DNA from: Ifrita kowaldi
Taxonomy: Eukaryota > Chordata > Aves > Passeriformes > Cinclosomatidae
Assembly: GCA_013398055.1 (NCBI GenBank)
Contig: VZRS01012043.1
Span: 174,052 to 238,051 of the forward strand
Reading direction: 5' to 3'
DNA: 64,000 bases
Shown: piece after piece, positions 38,301-49,888 of the stretch
Layout of the letters: every line of letters begins with the position of its first letter
Position numbering within the stretch: position 1 is the stretch's first letter
Notes under the pieces: model-generated
What the model saw: only the letters and a program-made list of their open reading frames with translations
The model's database searches: none
What the model was told of the DNA's origin: nothing
Made by a program: the position numbers and the translations under genes

Positions 38301-41300
38301 TGACTATTGCAAATATGAGAGAGTACTCAGAGGCCACAGTGTGGTTTCATTTCCATCTTGGAATATAAGAAAAATTGTTGTTTACACTTGAAAGATGATA
38401 TTGAAGAATTAAATAGTGCTTCATTATCTCACGTAGTTCCACTTCTACTCAGATTCATTTCTTGCCCTTATTCCTGTCACTGACCATACTGAATACCCTT
38501 CTAACTGAAAGAGAATTAAGATATGGAATGAGGTGCAAACAAATGTGTGCCTCATCTAGAGCTGTCGGATAACAAGACTACAGTTTAAAGTTTGGGGTTT
38601 TACCTCCATAGAGACTTCAGAAAAATGCAGAGAGAAAAAACTGAAACTCACAAATTTTGAATGCCCTCCAACATTTGATGATTTTATTATTTTGTTCACA
38701 TCTCTGTTTACAGACTTTGAAGCTGCTTTGTGAGGTAGTCAGAAACAGAAAACTTTACAAGGTAAATAACTGAAAGAGTTGAGAATGAAAGAAGAGACCC
38801 TCTTCGGCTGACAGGATTCTAGGGCCCATAAAAAAAAAACAAACATGGTCCTCTGAGTAATCTTGAAAACACATGAGAATGACCATTGAATTTAGTTCCT
38901 CTTTAGGGATCAAAATAAGCATCAACTTAATAAGGATAATACAGCACTCAGAACCTGGCCTCGGACAGTGTAATGTGAACTGACAGCCTTTCCGAGGAAT
39001 TTTGAGGGTTTGTCTCTATCTGCAGTTGCTTCACGTTTCTAAGTTTGGCTCAGAACACCAATAAGAGGCATTTAGCAGAACCAAATATTGGATCAAATTT
39101 TCTGAATGAACATTCATAGGACCATCCTTCTTCCCAGACTGAGACATTTTACTAATAAAGGACACACAGAAGACATCCTTGACACCTTGTTTCAGAGTCT
39201 GCATCTATTACACTCTTGTCATGAAGAAGGGAAGCAAAATGTCAGAACAAAATAAAGGAAAATTATCAATCGATAAAAGAAAAAGTATCAAACCTGCTTG
39301 CTAAAATAAACAGATGGAAAAGGCAAATTATTAGTGAATACTTGTTTTCTAGTAAAGCTACTGGGGGAAATAGAAGGAATATGAGCAAGTAAATATGCAC
39401 AGCATTCCTGGAGGAGAAATAAATAGGAATCCTATTATACTGCTGCTTATGCACAGCTTGGAAGCTTCACTATAAAAGCTGCAGGGAATAGAAATACACT
39501 GTATGCAAGCAGAACATCCTTGGACTGTTTACTACACTACATGCATGCCATTCCCTGAGGTTCCTATAAAATACTTATTATTTGCCTGTTCAAGCTGTTT
39601 GGCTTAGCTGTGATTTGGGTAATATTTCCTTCCACTGGAAGAAGTGTTCTGCTGTTGGTATAGGCTGGAGTGCTACAGCAGCATATCCTCATCTTTCTCA
39701 GATTGCTCATAAATTTGCAGGCCACAGTTATCAACCACAGGTTGAAACTGCAAGTGACTCTGCCTGTGGATCCATAGAGCAGGGAATATATACCAAAATT
39801 TCAAGTTCATGTATTCCTCCATTTCCATGGGTGCATATTTCTTATCACAGATTTAAAATGCATTCATTTACCTGGGCTCTGACATACATGCAGAAGTCCA
39901 AGGGATCTCTGTTAATTTCAGGGCAAAATATAACACTGAGTAAACTCACAGCCTCTTACTATGCCAACCGAAGGTTTTTCTTTGTTTTGTTTGGAAGAAT
40001 TTTCAACTACTTCAATCAAGAAAAATTTTGTAAAAAGACCGAGTAGGAAAGGTGAAACAATGACAAAACTTGAAGTCTCTGACAGAGGACAAGGAAGTTT
40101 TGATTAGGGGGAAGACAATTTGAGAACAATTTCCTTTCCTGAGGCTGCACCTACAATCAAACGAGGCTATCAACTATTGCATAACCCTGAGCATTGAGAC
40201 AAAGGAGTTATTGGTGAGTAGACTAGGATGGTAGAAATTCCTCAGGGTATATCCGTAAAAGCTTCAAGGACATAGAGTGTGGAGCGAGAAGGGCATACAG
40301 AGAAGCTCACTCCCAAGGATAAATCCCACCTGTGCAGAGGCTGGAAGGGAGCACTGGGGAGACCCACTGCAGTGTGTGTTAAACCTCTCCTGTTAAACCA
40401 GGCTCTGCTGCACTGCTTTGTCAAGTCAGATACTCTATTGCAGGGCTGAGTTCTCTGCCACCATCCCCACGGCCCAGACTTGGGAACACACGGAGCCCAC
40501 TGCAAGACTCAGGGGCCATGAACAGCCTGAAGGCTCAGTCACAGAATGGCTGGGTTGGAGACTCTCACCTCAAGAGTGGCCAGGCCGTGAGCTTTTTACC
40601 TTAAAGGATATCTTCAGGGGATTCAGTAGCTTAACTGCCCATGGGAGCAGAACTCATGGGGAATTTTGCTCCAAAGGAAGTCAGTGATCAGGGTTCTTCT
40701 CTCTTTTTCTTGGGATATTAAATATTCTGTCAGAGTAAACAATCTATTTCATGATTTTCCACTGACTGATACTTAGCTCTGGGAAAGGACAAGCTCATTT
40801 TGCCAAAATTGCCTCTGGATTAGGATGTTGCATACCCCATTGCTAGGGACATGGCCTACTGCAGAAAACATTACAATTTAATTATATTGGTGAATGCAAT
40901 ATTATTTGTGAAAGAAAATTGCCTTATTAGGATATTTAGCATTCTTGGATCTTTAGAGAATCATTAAACAAAATAATTCCCTATTACCTCAGTGAAAAGG
41001 AATTAATGAAAGAGCAAAGTTATCAGAAAGGTCTGAAAGCAAATGATTATGAGTTAATAATGTTTCAGGAATTTAAATGTAAAATCCTGCTAATAATCAG
41101 AAGAAATAGCTATGCAGGATCAAACTATCATGCAGAGCCTCCCACAATAATTTATTCATTAAAGAAAAGGAAAATTATTTTCTATTACTCCAAAGACTAA
41201 CCTCACAGTGAAAAATAAATTGGTATTTATAGTGCTTCATCTCTAGAAGCGAACAGGAAAGACATTTGTGACTTGCAAACAAAAAATTTATTTCTATTAA

Positions 41301-43941
41301 AAACTAAAAAAAAAAAAACAAACCCAAAAAAACCCCAAAAAAAACAAAACAAAAAAAAAGAAGTAGCTCGATTCACTTTCCTGGATACCCTTTTCTAACA
41401 TTTTCATACATTGTCCAGCTGTGTGATAGCAAAATTATAATCTAATCACTTAGGATCATCTAATGTATTTTAATTGAAAGCTTTGCAATTATTTCAGTGT
41501 TTTGAATAGTACATGCAAATGCTCCTTTCCTATTTGACTGAAGGATCCTAGTAAATAAGTTAGTGTTTAAACCTCCAAATTTTTGGCAGTGCCTGGAATT
41601 CTGAAAGTAATTTTATAGCCATTTTTCCTCCGAAAGCTCTTGAGAATTGTTGGAAAAATCACTTCACAGTCTGATATCTGCATACGGGAAGCCTGTGAGA
41701 CTAATGTGTGATAGGCTGTCAAGAACGGAATAATACAGAACTCCCTTCAACCAGGATGAAGAAAGATACCAAGTGAAGCTCTTTGGCTATTCTACATCAT
41801 CTGATTTCAGTTGCCTATACTCAGACTTTTACTGTTCTTTGAGATATCTCAGAGTATTCAGGCTGCTACAAGAGGCAGGCAAAGGCACCATCAGACTTAA
41901 AGAACATCAGAACTCTTCCTCTTTGAAAAGTAGCTATTTGGGGCAATTAATTTTGGGTCATGAAATCCCACCTCTACCTTTTTAGGTGTGGGGTAGGTGC
42001 CTGAGCTTCTGTCATAGATGGAGGATCTCTAACCAGGACAGTCTATGGAGCCTGCAGAACCTTTTGGCTGACCGGTTACCGGGTCTTCTGGAGGATGTGG
42101 TTTTCCTATAATTCCTGTGTTGCATATGCCAACTGAATGGGAACAAAGTCCAGATGGGGTATCAAGAATTTTTTTTTCTCTAATCAGTGCAACCAACAGT
42201 GAGACAAGTTACTGGCAGGTGCTGTAGTCTCCATTTGTGCCTTTACTCCGTTTGTGGAGTTTTTCAAAACTCAGTGAGATAAATAACCCAGAGAAACCTA
42301 AAAGGATCCCACAGATGACTCTATAACCTCATAGAGGAACAGAAAGTTGGAACAGAGACCCCCTGAGGTCTCTTCACACCTGATTTATCCCATGATCTCC
42401 CAATCCTTGGATACTGTAGAACACCTCAAACAACACCAACACCAAATGTTGACTGTCTGGCAACTGCATTGAGCTCTTGAGCAGCTCTGGCACCAGCTGG
42501 AGTTTATATACCCAGACCATACGCAGACATTTATATGTTGACAGCTGAATTTGGATCCTAGTCATGAGATCATGAATCCTGCTTCTCACATGATAGTTAT
42601 GCATATGTAGAAAAAGGCAAGGTTCATCAGACACATATTTTTTTCCATCTAATTCACAGTGTGTTTATCCATGTGTGAATGTGAGACACATCATGCAGGG
42701 ATACTAGAAAACACTATGTCTGTCTTTTGAAAAAAAATGTTGTTTAGTTGTCTTCTGTGTAATTAATTTTCTGCTATTTAAGTCTAAGAGTAGACTAGAA
42801 TGTAAGTGTTGTTTTATTTAAAAAACAGAGAGTGAATAAACTACTTTGGTTAAAACAGCATCAAGGGGTGCTTTATAGTGAAGATTTAAAGTGCTCAACT
42901 TCTGAAGCTCATTGAAGAGATGTAAAAATGCTGAATACTCTATTCCCAAGTAATTTACTCTAATTATCAAGGAAAAGGGGAGCAATCTCTCCTTCTAAAG
43001 AGATTTCCTTCTGAAAAGCCATGACTGTTCTTCACATCAAGTTTTTAATTTGGAAAATCAGGAAGAGAGGTGATTTTAGAAGCTTTCATTTTGAATCAGT
43101 TCTCAAGTACTTACTGAAAAGAATCAGAGTGGTTTTCCAGCAGTTTATCTGACTCATAAACCCAAGAGCTCTGAATGTCGGTGCTGATGTTGAACTCCCC
43201 ATAGTAGTTCCCTTCCAGAACTTTACTCCAACTTAAGGCAAATCTGGAAATTACATAGACTGTGCAGTCAAATGTCTTTTCCTTCGGTTAATCAACTCTG
43301 TGGCTGGGCTACTGAGTAGCAACTCATAAATAGTAGAAATTTCTGTGGGCAAAATTCTGGCAACTTTGAGAAATACAAAGGAAGCATGGGGGGAGAAATA
43401 CGCTTTAGTAACTGTCTTCACAACACTCCTGTAAGGAAGCCAACAATGTTCCCAATTGTACAGATGAAAACCAAAGGTGTGTAGGTTCTCTATTCTGAGC
43501 TCGTAATCTAGGGCTTCACCCATATATCTAAATACAGGAATATAATGTCAGTTGATATGCCCTCACAAATCCATGCTTTCTCTAGCTGGAAGTCCAAAAA
43601 AAGGTGAACTCTTCTGGAGATTCTGTGTCCTATATCGGTCCTACACAGGCGTCTTGGATTCTCCAGAATACCCACTATGTCAAAAGACACATTTGTGCAG
43701 TTAACTGAATAATTGAATATTTAATCCTTCCTTACAGTCAAAAGAAAGTAGTAAATAACTCCAAGATGCAGTTCATGACCTTGTTCAGACATTTTAACTG
43801 TTCTGAATCATTACAAATGTAATTCAACATCTTTCATAAAGATATGAAAGACTGAATAATATTCCACTTATATGTAGCTACAGTTATTTTATATTTATAT
43901 CAGATGCTGAATTTAAGCCAAATACAAAGTAAGTGTGGTTG
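38301..43941. other. No recognised gene; A-rich patch at 41308-41360
   Basis: AT-rich sequence with an A/C low-complexity patch at about 41308-41360. A 154-codon + frame at 39582-40046 has no recognisable domain. Near 40541-40560 'TCACAGAATGGCTGGGTTGG' resembles the end of an antisense CR1 tail, but too little follows to support a call. Confidence 0.45.
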
Positions 43942-44151
43942 TATTAAGGAATTCTTCCTGTAACACATGTACCACGACACTGCAGGTTTTCCCATTGGAA
44001 TGTGAAGCTGGCACATGTGATCTGATGCTGGCAGCGAGACAAAACACCAGCACAGAGAAGCATTAAAACTTCTCCAAATGTTTTGAAGTTTTTCCCAAAA
44101 AAGTATTTTAAGTTGTAGAGAAGTGTCACAAAAGTCATCCTGGGATACTTC
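43942..44151 (-). repeat. Unnamed ~210-bp dispersed repeat, copy 1 (minus strand)
   Basis: The reverse complement of this segment aligns over its whole length with 48020-48232. Shared blocks in order are GAAGTATC.CAGGATGACTTTTGTGA, ACATTTGGAGAAGTTTTAAT, TGTTTTGTC..CTGCCAGCATC and GTGTTACAGGAAG / GCATTACTGGAAG. I estimate roughly 75-80% identity by eye. It is bordered on the right, after about 45 bp, by a CR1 3' end on the + strand. I recognise neither CR1 ORF2 nor an LTR in it. A previously named SINE, a DNA-transposon remnant or a CR1 UTR variant are all possible. Confidence 0.7.
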
Positions 44152-44194
44152 TTCCTGAAAAGAGGTTGTTGTGAGTTGGGGTAGGAACACAGGC

Positions 44195-44447
44195 TCTTCC
44201 CGTGACTAATAAGTGGTAGGAAAAGGGAAAATGGCCTAAAGTTGCAGCAGGGGAGGTTTAATTTGGATATTAGGAAAACATTTCTTCACCACAATGATCA
44301 TCAGGAACTGGAACAGGATGCCCAGGGAAGTGATGGAATCCTCTTCCCTGGAGGTGTTTAAAAGATGCGTAGATGTGGCACTTGGGGACACAGGCATACA
44401 GTTGGACTTGATGATCTGAAAGTTTTTTTCCATACTAAATGATTCTT
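44195..44447 (+). mobile_element. CR1 LINE 3' end
   Basis: A 5'-truncated CR1 on the + strand. It covers the last codons of ORF2 and the 3' UTR: 'GGGGAGGTTTAATTTGGATA', 'AGGAAAACATTTCTTCACCA', 'GGAACAGGATGCCCAGGGAA', 'CTGGAGGTGTTTAAAAGATG', then 'TTGGACTTGATGATCTGAAA' and a terminal 'AAATGATTCTTTTT' in which the usual ATTCTATG repeat has degenerated. In known CR1s this tail is recognised by the element's own reverse transcriptase. The frame is broken and no intact protein is encoded. Confidence 0.9.
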
Positions 44448-47400
44448 TTTTGTCTTCTTTTTAAGGATCTCAAGACACCCACACTATCAGGAAGCTTCTG
44501 TGTTTTCTGAAGGCTCCCATCTTGCCAGTCACAGGGGAATGCTGAGAGTTGACATTGAATGAACCTGCTATAAAGCACAGACATTTGCCCATAATTGAGT
44601 ACATCTGTGGTATCTGCAGGAATGAAGCACAAATCTTTTCAATTCTCTGACTTTATCACATATTCACATAAATAATGGAGTTTTTTCAATTTTGACTTTA
44701 TCAAGGTAAAAATCTCTTTCCATCATTGCCAGCTGTTTCTAAATTAACACAGTTTTCCTTTGAAATGAAACACATGAAAGAGTTTTATTGATTATTTTCT
44801 CAATAGAGAAAGTTTATATGGTAGATTATCACATCAAATATTCCTAACACTAACGAAAAAAGTCACTAATGGATAACATTCTCTTTATTATCTAGAGAGC
44901 GGTGTGTCATCTTCAGTAGATTAATTTTATTCTTTAAATTCTGTGAACTGCAGGACAGCTCATTTAGAATCTGATATGGACAAAATTAAGAGAGATTTTG
45001 AAAGAAACAACCAGTAATTTTAATTTTAATGCTCACCAGTGAAACTAAAAATGACACATAGTCATTTAGTTTCATCAAAAACAAATACTATTTTGATCTA
45101 TGATGGAGTTATAGTCTTTAAAAAAGGGGAAACAAAAGAACTTTAAAAATATACTTCTGAATTAAAAATACCATTTTGAAAATATAAGAATGAATTATTT
45201 AGTCTCCGGATTTGATTTTTCCCTATTTTCAGTACAAACAATTCAGAAATGTGAAAAACTCATAGTTTTAGCACTATTAAATCAGCACTTCCCAAACACT
45301 AACACACAAATCTTTTGACAGAAAGGATCACCGAGTTTAACTTTGATCACTTCTAGCTCTCAAAAAAAACCCCATCAACAGGTTGTGGTTGCAGTTTCTC
45401 GAGCTTATCACTGACTTATATAGTTGCTCACTTTCTAGAAGGTCTTTGTTTCAGTCTTTCAGATCATTTCTTTATAGGAAGGTCTATTCAACTGAAAAGG
45501 CTGAGTTCTTCTGCAACACAATTTTGTATGAATCCCTGAAATCCACCTGGCACCTCTGGTTTAGAACCACAAGTGTCCACATCCCAGTTGCACATGGGTT
45601 TGAAAGTTTACTGCATAATGTTGTTTTTACAGCAGTGTTGTCACTTTTATGTATATGAAAGCATCTCAGGTGCATTAGCAATGTGCTCCTCTGGGGGTAA
45701 CTTACTTTAATAGGTGTGTAAGCTATCACATTACTACACAGATTTACGCACTGTGGATCAAAAAGAACACTTACTAGTTGTGCCGGTTTGGCCAAAATNA
45801 TGTTCTGGACAAGAGTGTGGCTGTACACTTCTCTGATCAAGTCCATGGTGGTTTTGAACATACAACAATGCAAAGGACTCATGGATATTTTCTATTGAAG
45901 TTTTGCAAGAACAGGTAGGAGCTGCAGTTTCAGGTCTGGCACCACAATAACCAAGTCAAGTCTTAACAGTGCAGCTGGTTAGTTCAGCACAGGGGTTCAG
46001 ATATGAGTCACCATAATTCACCAGAAGTCTTCTCTGAGGCAGTGTCATCCCAGGGTGCATATAAGAGCCTAGGGGAGTTTATGCCTTGGAACCAGTCTGA
46101 GAATGCTGTGGAAGATAGTTCCCTGTGAAGAAAATTAGAAGAATCTAAAATATTAAAATTCAGCTCAATTTATAATACATATATTCAGCGTAATGTATAA
46201 TATATATGTTGTCCATGAACAGGACAACACCAAATCACCTTGGTATTAACAACAAAGATAATCTGAATTTAAAAAAAAGGATTCTGGGAAGCATATGACA
46301 GATGCAAAGCAGAATATCCATGTCTCGTAGAAGAGACAGCTCCAGTGACTGAATACACAGCAGCCAGCCCCCTACACAGTATTTTGAGAGCTATCACCCA
46401 CCAGAATATTTAGATTGAGGAACTCTTTCGTTAAATCTTGACTAGCTTCAATATCCACCAAATATTATTCCAAGAAGCATACATTGAATATGACACGCAC
46501 ACACTTTTCATGAAAAAACCCCACCACAATTAGAATTTATGCTGTTAATTGCTGCTTTTGAAAAATACACAAAAAAATTTCCTTTTTGCCAAGCTCAGAG
46601 AAATCAGTGACCTTTACAAGTCACTGCCCAACCAGCCAGGGAAGGAATTGGCAGAAAAAAAAAAAAAGCTCTGTACATACCCTTAGAACTGTACTGCTTC
46701 TAGAGTGTAATTTTTTACAGTGGTTGTTATGATTGTCATTATAGAAAAACACATATTGGCAGTTATGCATATCTTTTTATTTTTCTACCATGCATAGTAA
46801 ATACTATAATCAATAGTTGACTACCATAATCACAGCAATTACTATGTAGCTTTAATACTGAATCACTGCCAAGGATATTTTTCAACAGCAAGACTGTCCT
46901 ACTCTTCTCCCTGTAAACATAGCAGTATATTCCTCTCCAAACGCTGCAGACAAGGACAACCTTTGTCCAGCTCATTTCCCATGGGATTCAGGGATTTAGG
47001 TCAGATCCTAAAAAGGCACGATGCATAAAAATAAGAATGCTGGTAAATCCGAAAGCCTTTACAGGCTGGAGTTACAAAGAGATGTCAGGACAAACCAAGA
47101 GATGAAGATAAATTTTATTATTTAGTTAGTATTAAAATACATTCTACTAAAATATATATATAATCCTGTGGGAATACACACATACATATACATATATACA
47201 CATACATCTATTCACAAGTGTGCACCCATGCCCACAATCAAGCAAAAATGCATGTATGTATGGACACAGATAAAACTTTTTGCATTATAGTAATTTTAAA
47301 CTTTCCACTTTAAAATATTAAGCCTGAATGAAAAAACAGCAGAAGAAATTCTTGTTTCTGAGTGTATCTCAGTAGCTGTATCTTTTCACTGTAGGGCTCC

Positions 47401-48019
47401 CCTCTCAAAATTGTTTTGACACAGATAGGATTACTGCAATATTGGTCATGAAAGAAACTAATCTTTTATGCCTACCCCAACAGTTAGTATATTCTTATCT
47501 GCACTGGCAGTGTTAAATCTGTAGGTAAATATGAATTTGCTGACTACAGTATAGCTTCAAAAGATCAGCATCCTGACAGGAGAACCAATATAGCCTTGAT
47601 GTTAATCTTTATTTCTACAGACAGTTGCTAAGTATAAATACACTCTATCAGCTATGCAACTCTAATCTAAAGCTGTTTATTGCCACACCAAAATAAGAAG
47701 TGGAGTAGAAAGAGTTTGAAAGCAAACCTAAACTTCAGAGGATATGTCAATGATTGATGACATTTTCTTGTCAGTTGTTATTTGTATGAATAGGTAGCAC
47801 TACTATTTTGGAAAAGAAAATCTTTAAAAATGCATAGGGAGTATTTGAAATTTGAGAAAGGAGCATTCAGGCATTACAGGGTCATGCATGGTAAAAGAGA
47901 TGGGATGAAGAGGTGATATTTTGTCCAGTAACAGAATGTCAGCACTCAGTAGAGCAGCAGGAAGGTTTCGGTATAATTCTGCCTTCAAAGGCTGGTGACT
48001 GCACGGGCTGGCTTAGGTA
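44448..48019. other. No recognised gene; one N; AT/CA microsatellite at 47146-47215
   Basis: AT-rich sequence. A mixed (TA)n and CA/CATA microsatellite lies at about 47146-47215. A single N at 45799 marks a gap or ambiguous base. The bases just left of it, 'TGTGCCGGTTTGGCCAAAAT', resemble the start of some avian LTRs, so an unresolved repeat could be collapsed there, but nothing more can be shown. Confidence 0.45.
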
Positions 48020-48255
48020 GAAGTATCGCAGGATGACTTTTGTGAGACTGGGCTACAATTTAAAACACCTTTTTTTTTGGGAAAAGATTTTAAAACATTT
48101 GGAGAAGTTTTAATGCTGCTCTACTCTGTTGTTTTGTCCCACTGCCAGCATCTGATCACACTTGGCAGATCCATGTTCCCATGGCAAAAGCTGTGATGTT
48201 GTAGCATGTGCATTACTGGAAGGATCCCTTAACAACAGGTATTCTATGATTCTGT
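48020..48255 (+). repeat. Unnamed dispersed repeat, copy 2 (plus strand), ending in a CR1-like tail
   Basis: This is the plus-strand partner of 43942-44151; homology spans 48020-48232. After it comes 'ATTCTATGATTCTGTGG' (48240-48256), the motif that ends CR1 elements. That end could mean the repeat is mobilised by CR1 (a SINE or short non-autonomous LINE), or that it is the 3' UTR of an unrecognised CR1 subfamily. No A or B box and no open frame are visible. The two copies are about 3.9 kb apart and inverted. Confidence 0.65.
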
Positions 48256-48497
48256 GGTGAGCTGGATGACCACACTTATGTGTCCTGATTTTAAATTCAG
48301 TATCTGATCTAATATATTAAATAACTGTAGCTGAATATAAATGAAACATTAATCAATCTTTCTTGAATTTATTGAAGACACGTCAGGTTGTCTTAAGTTC
48401 TTTGGGAATATTTTGAAGCCATTTGAAAGAAGAAAAACTGTATTCTGTTCCTTCTCTCGCCATGTTATGCAGACTGGACCTTATCCCATTCAGTCAT

Positions 48498-49063
48498 GAG
48501 ATCTGGATAGGCTACAGAGCTGGGCAATAAAGAGCTGTATGAAAATTAACGAGAGCAGGTGTTGGATTGTCCACCTGGGATGGGACAATCCTGGTTACAC
48601 ATACAAATTGGGGTACGAGCGTCTAAAAAACAGCTCCATGGAAAGAAGGCTGAAGTTTTGGGTGGTTGGCAAATTGAATATGAGTTCACATGACCAATCA
48701 AAAGAGCCAGCCCTATCCTGGGGTTCATCCAGCACAGCATCTGTCACTGGCTGGTCGGGGGAGATGACTATCTTGCTCTACTCTGCACTAATTTGCCCTG
48801 GACTTGAGTGCTGTGTGGAGGTTTGGGTGCCTCAGTGTAAGAAAGATTTAAAGTTATTGGAGAGCATCTAAAGGAGGGGAATCAACACGGTGAAAGGCCT
48901 GGAGGGCAAGACTTGTAAGGAGCATCTGAGGTCCCTTGCTTTGTTCAGCTTGGAAAAGAGAAGAAGCAGCACCTTTCTCCGGGAGGGGCGGTGGAGTGGA
49001 GGGTGCTGATCTCCTTCCTCTGCTGACCAGCGACAAGACATGACGAAATGGAATCAAGATGCA
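48498..49063 (+). mobile_element. CR1 LINE, 5' portion of an element split by a solo LTR
   Basis: A CR1 in the + orientation, truncated at its 5' end. The frame at 48539-48871 ends in VWVPQCKKDLKLLESI, the conserved post-reverse-transcriptase segment of avian CR1 ORF2. It is followed out of frame by 'GGTGAAAGGCCTGGAGGGCA' and 'TTCAGCTTGGAAAAGAGAAG', and reaches 'CTGACCAGCGACAAGACATG' just before the break. A stop follows LLESI, so the copy is dead. The element continues at 49650 after the LTR insertion, and both pieces join in the expected CR1 order. Confidence 0.9.
49059..49063. repeat. Target-site duplication, left copy (ATGCA)
   Basis: ATGCA immediately precedes the TG of the solo LTR and is repeated exactly after its CA end. 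Confidence 0.85.
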
Positions 49064-49644
49064 TGTAGCGGGTTGAATTCGTTAACTGGGCAGAAACACC
49101 AAAAAGTGTAGTGGTTTTGGTTTGAAATATGGATCACTTACTGATTTTTTTTGTGTGAGATAAAAAATTAAAAGAAAGAAGAACCAAGTAGGCACAAACA
49201 TTAAACAGCTGTGATACAAAGAAAGGGTTTTGTTACTAATAGAATTAGAAGAGAAAGAAAAAACACCAAGAAGTTAAAACAAATCTCCCCCCCTCCTCCA
49301 GCCCTTTTCTCTTTTTACTCAGCTCACACAAAGGATAACAGAACATGGGATTTCAGTCAGAGTTGCAATTTTTGAAAAGTCTTTTTCTTATGCTTAAGGG
49401 GAAAAAAGGGTTTTCTTTTGCTTTACGTGGCTCCCAAACTGCCACCAGAAGCAAACCCGCCCAGAAAGAAACAATCTGCTGTGGTGTAAAACATCTCTTC
49501 TATGAAAAATCTCACAGTTCATCACATGGGGTTATTAATCTTTTTTANGGAATTCTCGCCTTTCCACGTGGTTTAAATAGGTAAATTGTGAGAAGCGTCA
49601 TTAGTCTAAAAAACTGTCCATCAACTCAGGGTCAACCCACTACA
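49064..49644. mobile_element. Solo LTR of an endogenous retrovirus, inserted in CR1
   Basis: A 581-bp insertion with the hallmarks of an LTR. It begins TGTAGCGGGTTGA and ends TCAACCCACTACA, near-perfect inverted termini with TG...CA ends, and it is flanked by the 5-bp duplication ATGCA. It interrupts a CR1 whose two halves are otherwise continuous. No viral genes lie inside, so it is a solo LTR left by recombination between two LTRs. A 5-bp duplication is typical of ERVL-type integrases but not exclusive to them. Orientation is uncertain because the ends are nearly symmetrical. One N lies at 49548. It differs from the LTR family at 1-515 and 62723-62906. Confidence 0.9.
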
Positions 49645-49649
49645 ATGCA
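49645..49649. repeat. Target-site duplication, right copy (ATGCA)
   Basis: Exact repeat of the left copy, directly after the CA terminus of the LTR. Confidence 0.85.
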
Positions 49650-49888
49650 CCAGGGGAAGTTCAGATGGGACATGGGGAAAAGCTTCTGTGTGGAGAGGTG
49701 ATCGTTCCCTGGAAGAGGCTATCCAGGGAAGTGGTCACACATCAAGCCAGTCAGAGTTCAAGGAGGATCTGGACAACTCTCTTGTCGTATGGTTTAGTTT
49801 TAAGCAGTTTTGCAAGGAGCAGGGAGTTGTACTCAATTATCCTTTAGGGTCCCTTCCAGGTTGAGGTATTCTGTGACTCTATGATTTT
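49650..49888 (+). mobile_element. CR1 LINE, 3' portion of the element split by the solo LTR
   Basis: Continuation of the CR1 of 48498-49063: 'CAGGGGAAGTTCAGATGGGA', 'CTATCCAGGGAAGTGGTCAC', 'GCAAGGAGCAGGGAGTTGTA', then 'GGGTCCCTTCCAGGTTGAGG' and the terminal 'ATTCTGTGACTCTATGATT'. This is the usual end of ORF2 plus the 3' UTR and tail. Its tail resembles that of the SINE at 25765-25898, so the two may share a CR1 subfamily. Confidence 0.9.

Noticed and set aside
39582..40046. 154-codon + strand open frame
   Set aside because: No recognisable motif, and the composition follows the local DNA. A frame of this length is not surprising somewhere in 64 kb across six frames.
40541..40562. CR1 3' tail
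   Set aside because: Only about 20 bp resemble the CR1 end and nothing adjacent continues the match.
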